Shown here piece after piece: positions 4,929-5,281 of a DNA stretch of 5,281 bases; within the stretch, counting starts at the first letter, position 1, and each line of letters begins with the position of its first letter. Made by a program: the position numbers and the translations under genes. The stretch is from the NCBI GenBank assembly GCA_904501865.1, contig CAJGCF010000084.1, positions 1 through 5,281 on the forward strand, written 5' to 3'. The notes beneath the pieces are model-generated. The model was not told the origin of the DNA. It ran no database searches and saw nothing but the letters and a program-made list of their open reading frames with translations. This stretch comes from an uncultured Clostridia bacterium. Lineage in GTDB: Bacteria; Bacillota; Clostridia; Oscillospirales; CAG-272.

Positions 4929-5281
4929 ATGAAAAAAAGGCTAAATCACAAGATTCTCGGGGCGGTAGCGGCTTTGAGTCTGGCTCTTACCTGTATGCCC
5001 CAGATAAGCGCCTCGGCAACCGAGGCGGTGGGTTACACGCAAAACCAAGAATCAGAGAGCAGGGGGGCATATTCTCGGTCATCCATTCCATCGGGCGCGT
5101 ACAGAATAAACGTAAACATAAACGGGAGAGGCGTGCTCGGCGGACGAGTATTCAACCTCGGCGGCATTACATACGTCCCAATGTTCAAATTCGCGGATTG
5201 GCTTGGTAGCTTTTCCTACTCCAACGCATACGGAAACCGTGTTACAGCGACTGTTGAGGGTGTAAATCTCGAAATAACCGC
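4929..5281 (+). CDS. Secreted protein with copper-amine-oxidase-like N-terminal (stalk) domain, 3' end outside window
   Basis: The first 117 codons are present and open to the window end. Residues 1-30 are a typical signal peptide: MKKRLNHK, a hydrophobic stretch (ILGAVAALSLAL), and a likely cleavage after ISASA (26-30). A Ser/Arg-rich linker (about 35-55) follows. From about residue 60, VNINGRGVLGGRVFNLGG and then ITYVPMFKFADWLG match the beta-rich repeat known as the copper amine oxidase N-terminal domain, a misnomer for a domain that anchors or presents many secreted Clostridia proteins and has no oxidase activity by itself. In related gut Clostridia this arrangement often precedes a SleB-type cell-wall hydrolase domain, but the catalytic part is not visible here, so that is inference. 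The ATG at 4929 has AAAGGAGAT six bases upstream. The gene has its own strong promoter and is divergent from the small RNA and tyrS. Confidence 0.85.
   Translation, partial: MKKRLNHKILGAVAALSLALTCMPQISASATEAVGYTQNQESESRGAYSRSSIPSGAYRINVNINGRGVLGGRVFNLGGITYVPMFKFADWLGSFSYSNAYGNRVTATVEGVNLEIT

Overview
The window looks like chromosomal DNA of an endospore-forming member of the Clostridia, with a gut Oscillospiraceae/Ruminococcaceae-like style (moderate GC, strong AAGGAG-type ribosome binding sites). The basis is a complete spoIIA operon (spoIIAA-spoIIAB-sigF), a T-box-controlled tyrosyl-tRNA synthetase, and a secreted protein with a copper-amine-oxidase-like N-terminal domain. No mobile-element gene, CRISPR array, rRNA or tRNA was found.

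Layout on the + strand: the C-terminal 99 codons of an EF-G-family GTPase (1-302); a 350-base gap with a nested palindromic element that includes a perfect 19-bp stem (345-458) and, just before the next operon, two exact Spo0A boxes (563-582) over a sigma-A-like promoter; spoIIAA (655-1161), spoIIAB (1161-1622) and sigF (1659-2432); then a 77-codon orphan gene (2585-2818) preceded by a good match to a sigma-F/sigma-G -10 element and closed by a strong bidirectional terminator (2826-2861). On the - strand: tyrS (2867-4090), its tyrosine T-box leader (about 4157-4424) and a perfect TTGACA-N17-TATAAT promoter. Upstream of that, also on the - strand, a promoter, about 200 bases of foldable noncoding sequence and a terminator hairpin look like an independent small RNA gene (4481-4680). 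The + strand then has a promoter and the 5' end of a secreted protein gene (4929 to window end).

How the parts work together: Spo0A~P would switch on the spoIIA operon. SpoIIAB holds sigma-F inactive, and dephosphorylated SpoIIAA releases it in the forespore. The orphan small gene just after sigF may be a sigma-F/G target. The tyrS locus is a separate housekeeping unit that senses uncharged tRNA-Tyr. The secreted protein could be a cell-wall enzyme (its catalytic part is outside the window).

The observations most worth checking are the candidate small RNA gene, the Spo0A-box promoter with spoIIG-like wide spacing, the roughly 55-residue basic Ser/Thr-rich tail on SpoIIAA, and the orphan gene with a forespore-type promoter.
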